Below are positions 61,355 through 64,000 of a DNA stretch of 64,000 nucleotides, piece by piece (the stretch's first letter is position 1; every line of letters starts with the position of its first letter). Position numbers and translations under genes: made by a program. Under the pieces are notes generated by a model, which saw nothing but the letters and a program-made list of their open reading frames with translations, was not told where the DNA came from and did not search any database. Origin of the DNA: Bacillus sp. FJAT-14578 (GTDB lineage Bacteria; Bacillota; Bacilli; Bacillales; Bacillaceae_H); the NCBI RefSeq assembly GCF_000504165.1, contig NZ_AYSE01000007.1, forward strand, positions 1 through 64,000, read 5' to 3'.

Positions 61355-62707
61355 ATGTTTAAGAAAGTGCTGATTGCGAACAGGGGAGAAATTGCCGTCC
61401 GGATTATTAGAGCATGCAAAGAGCTTGGAATCGAAACGGTCGCCGTGTATTCCCAAGCCGATTCGGAAGCGCTGCATGTCAAGCTCGCCGATGAAGCGTA
61501 CTGCATCGGACCAACGGCTTCCAAAGACAGCTATTTACACATACCGAACTTAATGAGCGTTGCCACCATCACGAAAGCGGACGCAATCCATCCTGGATAT
61601 GGCTTTTTGGCGGAAAACGCCGACTTTGCCGAAATCTGTGCGAAATGCAATATCGTGTTCATCGGGCCGGATGCGGAAGCGATTCACAAGATGGGTGCCA
61701 AAGCGGTCGCCAGGGATACGATGAAACAAGCGGGCGTCCCGACCGTTCCCGGGACGGAAGGACTCATTGAAGATGAGGATGAAGCACTAAGGGTCGCAAA
61801 AGAAATCGGATTTCCGGTCATCGTCAAAGCGACGGCAGGAGGCGGCGGCAAAGGCATGCGGGTCGCCTATGATCAGGAAGAACTGAAAAAGGCCATTCGC
61901 CAGGCCCAGCATGAAGCGGAAACGGCATTCGGCAATCCGGGTGTGTATCTGGAAAAATATTTGGAAGAACCAAGGCATGTGGAAATTCAAATCATGGCTG
62001 ACCGATACGGAAATGTCGTTCATCTCGGTGAAAGGGATTGCTCGATTCAGCGCCGCCACCAAAAGTTGGTCGAAGAGGCGCCGTCACCCGCTCTGGACGA
62101 AGAACTGCGGCAGGAAATGGGTGAAGCGGCCGTTGCGGCGGCTAAAGCCGTAAGTTATCACGGAGCCGGAACGGTCGAATTTCTGTTGGATAAACACGGG
62201 AATTTTTATTTCATGGAAATGAATACGCGTATTCAAGTGGAACATCCGGTCACAGAGCTTGTCACAGGAGTCGATTTGATCAAGGAGCAATTGGCGGTTG
62301 CGGCAGGTCGTGAGCTTTCCTTCGCCCAAAGCGATATCCACATCAACGGCTGGGCGATCGAGTGCCGCGTAAATGCCGAAAATCCAATGAAAAACTTCAT
62401 GCCTTCTCCAGGCCAAGTGGACATGTATCTGCCGCCGGGAGGCTTTGGGGTGAGAATCGACAGCGCCGTTTATCCGGGATACACCGTTTCGCCTTTCTAT
62501 GATTCCATGGTCGCGAAAGTCATCGTGTGGGGCAAAGACCGGGAAGAAGCGATTCAAAAAATGAAGCGGGCCCTGAACGAGTTTCTCATTACCGGCATTC
62601 ACACAACGATTCCCTTTCATTTAAAATTGCTGGAGCATGAAGCATTTATAAAAGGGGATTTTAACACGAAATTTTTGGAAATGTACGATCTTAATATTAA
62701 AGAATAG
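61355..62707 (+). CDS. accC: Biotin carboxylase
   Basis: A 450-residue ATP-grasp enzyme that carboxylates biotin on BCCP. N-terminal [20 protein letters not shown], the glycine-rich ATP loop [32 protein letters not shown], and the catalytic segment [18 protein letters not shown]. Full family length. AAAAGGGGGG upstream. Same operon as accB and pxpBC. Confidence 0.96.
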   Translation: MFKKVLIANRGEIAVRIIRACKELGIETVAVYSQADSEALHVKLADEAYCIGPTASKDSYLHIPNLMSVATITKADAIHPGYGFLAENADFAEICAKCNIVFIGPDAEAIHKMGAKAVARDTMKQAGVPTVPGTEGLIEDEDEALRVAKEIGFPVIVKATAGGGGKGMRVAYDQEELKKAIRQAQHEAETAFGNPGVYLEKYLEEPRHVEIQIMADRYGNVVHLGERDCSIQRRHQKLVEEAPSPALDEELRQEMGEAAVAAAKAVSYHGAGTVEFLLDKHGNFYFMEMNTRIQVEHPVTELVTGVDLIKEQLAVAAGRELSFAQSDIHINGWAIECRVNAENPMKNFMPSPGQVDMYLPPGGFGVRIDSAVYPGYTVSPFYDSMVAKVIVWGKDREEAIQKMKRALNEFLITGIHTTIPFHLKLLEHEAFIKGDFNTKFLEMYDLNIKE

Positions 62708-62767
62708 CAATTGACATCAAGAGTTTAGCGGTTAGGGATTAGCTATTAGGATTTAGGAGTTAAAGGC

Positions 62768-62789
62768 TAACAGCTAACAGCTAACAAAC
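62768..62789 (+). repeat. Short tandem repeat CTAACAG
   Basis: Three units of CTAACAG (the last CTAACAA) within a spacer rich in TTAG/CTAA words, between accC and the next small gene. Possibly slippage-generated. Confidence 0.5.
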
Positions 62790-62811
62790 TACCGAAGGAG
62801 AGATTTTTTTC

Positions 62812-62961
62812 ATGTGGGTGATTACCCTGTATTCAACAGACAATCATACAACCATGTTTGAATTTGACAGCGAGAAAGAAGCGCGAGAAGCGTTCGGGAA
62901 AATGAAAGGTTGCAAAATTCTTTCTGAGGTTTTATATTATAACGACGAATTAACAGGATGA
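62812..62961 (+). CDS. Small hypothetical protein (49 residues)
   Basis: MWVITLYSTDNHTTMFEFDS, then EKEAREAFGKMKGCKILSEV and LYYNDELTG. AAGGAG is placed eight to ten bases before the ATG and a terminator follows the stop. The FEFDSEKEAREAFGKMKG stretch suggests a ferredoxin-like beta-alpha-beta fold. No name or function can be given, but context supports a real gene. Confidence 0.75.
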   Translation: MWVITLYSTDNHTTMFEFDSEKEAREAFGKMKGCKILSEVLYYNDELTG

Positions 62962-63001
62962 ATGAAAAGGGCTATTTCGCCCTCTTCATTCATCTTTTTT
63001 T
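62960..63001 (+). terminator. Terminator of small hypothetical gene
   Basis: GAATGAAAAGGGC / GCCCTCTTCATTC (one mismatch) then CATCTTTTTTT, starting at the stop codon. Confidence 0.85.
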
Positions 63002-63004
63002 GCT

Positions 63005-63216
63005 TGCTATTTAACAAGTAGTGGGGAGTGGTTGATTTCCGCTCCAGGTTGCTCGCTTTCCGCGGGGCGTGCGGTGAGCCTCCTCGGCTTACAGCCTGTG
63101 GGGTCTCACCTGTCCCGCTGCTCCCGCAGGAGTCTCGCACCTTCCGCTCCAATCCACCTTAAGCGCTTATCTTTCAAGAAACCTATCTAAAAACAACAAT
63201 CTTTTAGAAAAGAGCC
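63005..63216 (-). mobile_element. MITE-like element, copy 2 (inverted, left end worn)
   Basis: The reverse complement of the 229-bp element at 27121-27349, matching closely from ATTTAACAAGTAGTGG through GGTGAGCCTCCTCGGC to the terminal GAAAAGAGCC at 63216. The other terminus (GGCTGTTTTCGC) is missing and is replaced by the terminator region of the preceding gene, so no target duplication can be shown. It occupies most of the 500-bp gap 62962-63463. Confidence 0.8.
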
Positions 63217-63463
63217 TATATATATTTCACTTAATAGCTCGACACATCTTCATTCAATTGAGAGGCATCACAATGGTGGCCCGGACAACTTGAATTTTCT
63301 AAATCAATCTATATAGATGATGATTTTTCTGAATAAATAGATATATAGAATGATAAAAATAGTTTACAGGAGTTCACTGGGTTTCATGGTAAGATAGAGT
63401 GGTGAAATACTGGGTTTAAACGGTTTAATGTATATAAGAGCATAAAAGGCAGGGAAGTAAGCA

Positions 63464-64000
63464 ATGAAAAAAATAGTGGTAGATATTCTTTTTATTTTAT
63501 TAGGTTCTTTTCTTTTTGCATTGGCTATCAATCTATTCGTTATTCCAAATGAGCTTGGTGAAGGCGGAGTGACGGGTATCACCATCATTTTGTATTATCT
63601 GTTCCAATGGTCTCCGGGATTGGTCAGCTTGATCATGAATGCGATGTTACTGATCGTGGGATATAAATACTTGAGCAAGACGACAACGATTTATACCGTC
63701 ATTGCCGTCATATTCCATTCTCTTTTTCTCCATTTAACCGAAAACTGGAGCATTGCTTCAGATGAAATCGTCGTGAATGCCATATTCGGCGGCGTGTTTG
63801 CGGGTGTGGGAATCGGGTTGATTATTCGAGTCGGGGGGACGACGGCAGGTACGACCATTCTGGCCCGAATCACGAATAAATATCTTGGCTGGAGCATCAG
63901 TTATGGCCTGTTGTTTTTCGATTTAATCGTGGCGCTCTCTTCCTATTTCATTATCGGGGCGGAAGGCTTAATGTTGACGATTATGATGCTGTATATCGGA
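63464..64000 (+). CDS. YitT family membrane protein (5' part, runs off the window)
   Basis: 179 codons without a stop to the window end. MKKIVVDILFILLGSFLFAL, then IPNELGEGGVTGITIILYYL and FGGVFAGVGIGLIIRVGGTT with AGTTILARI are typical of the YitT/DUF161 family: five or so N-terminal helices and, normally, a C-terminal DUF2179 domain, which would lie beyond 64000. Function unknown. AGGGAAGTAAGC is a modest ribosome-binding site. Confidence 0.9.
   Translation, partial: MKKIVVDILFILLGSFLFALAINLFVIPNELGEGGVTGITIILYYLFQWSPGLVSLIMNAMLLIVGYKYLSKTTTIYTVIAVIFHSLFLHLTENWSIASDEIVVNAIFGGVFAGVGIGLIIRVGGTTAGTTILARITNKYLGWSISYGLLFFDLIVALSSYFIIGAEGLMLTIMMLYIG

Overview
The window looks like chromosome from a low-G+C Gram-positive endospore-former of the Bacillaceae. 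Reasons: strong AGGAGG ribosome-binding sites, frequent GTG and TTG starts, CcpA-type cre boxes, a lysine riboswitch, a Bacillus-type cold-shock protein, a DUF1445/NRAMP/PxpA block equivalent to ycsF-ycsG-ycsI, and intergenic repeats typical of bacilli. I cannot name the species. No tRNA, rRNA, CRISPR array or replication origin was seen.

Layout. 0-8.5 kb is an A+T-rich accessory stretch: a DUF3231 protein, an arylamine N-acetyltransferase, an alpha/beta hydrolase, a glyoxalase-fold protein and a PadR-DUF1700-DUF4097 operon, all separated by long spacers with two families of dispersed repeats. 8.5-11 kb is a visibly more G+C-rich drug-export cassette (PadR, DUF1048, ABC ATPase, ABC-2 permease). 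11-33 kb is a large pentose or glycoside catabolic region: MFS transporter, YesM/YesN-type two-component system, two sugar ABC permeases, a remnant of a binding-protein gene, xylA, xylB, TIM-barrel isomerase, two Gfo/Idh/MocA dehydrogenases, ThuA-like protein, aldose 1-epimerase, zinc polyol dehydrogenase, a 229-bp MITE-like element, the intact sugar-binding lipoprotein, a D-xylonate dehydratase of the YjhG/YagF type, an aldo/keto reductase and a third Gfo/Idh/MocA enzyme. 33-47 kb is mostly housekeeping: acetate symporter with DUF485 partner, a lysine-riboswitch-controlled permease, P450, EamA exporter, cold-shock protein, hemolysin III-like protein, GH18 hydrolase and an MscS-related membrane protein. 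47-52 kb has a cobalamin-riboswitch-controlled nikABC set without ATPase genes, then tatA and rpiA. 52.9-54.5 kb is an IS110-family insertion sequence. 54.6-62.7 kb is a rearranged 5-oxoproline (pyroglutamate) operon pair: iclR, ycsI, NRAMP and pxpA facing pxpB, pxpC, accB, accC. The end holds a second MITE copy and the start of a YitT-family membrane protein.

Most notable. The spacer upstream of the IS110 recombinase can be read by eye as a bridge RNA: a 5' hairpin, then a target-binding loop whose two guides match the reconstructed insertion site, then a donor-binding loop carrying an 8-nt copy of the element's right terminus. The element sits inside a dispersed hairpin repeat, and two other copies of that repeat in this window still carry the same target sequence unoccupied. 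Other points of interest are the two MITE-like families with target duplications, the ghost of a sugar-binding protein gene, repeated PadR and IclR operators, and a family of related intergenic hairpins.
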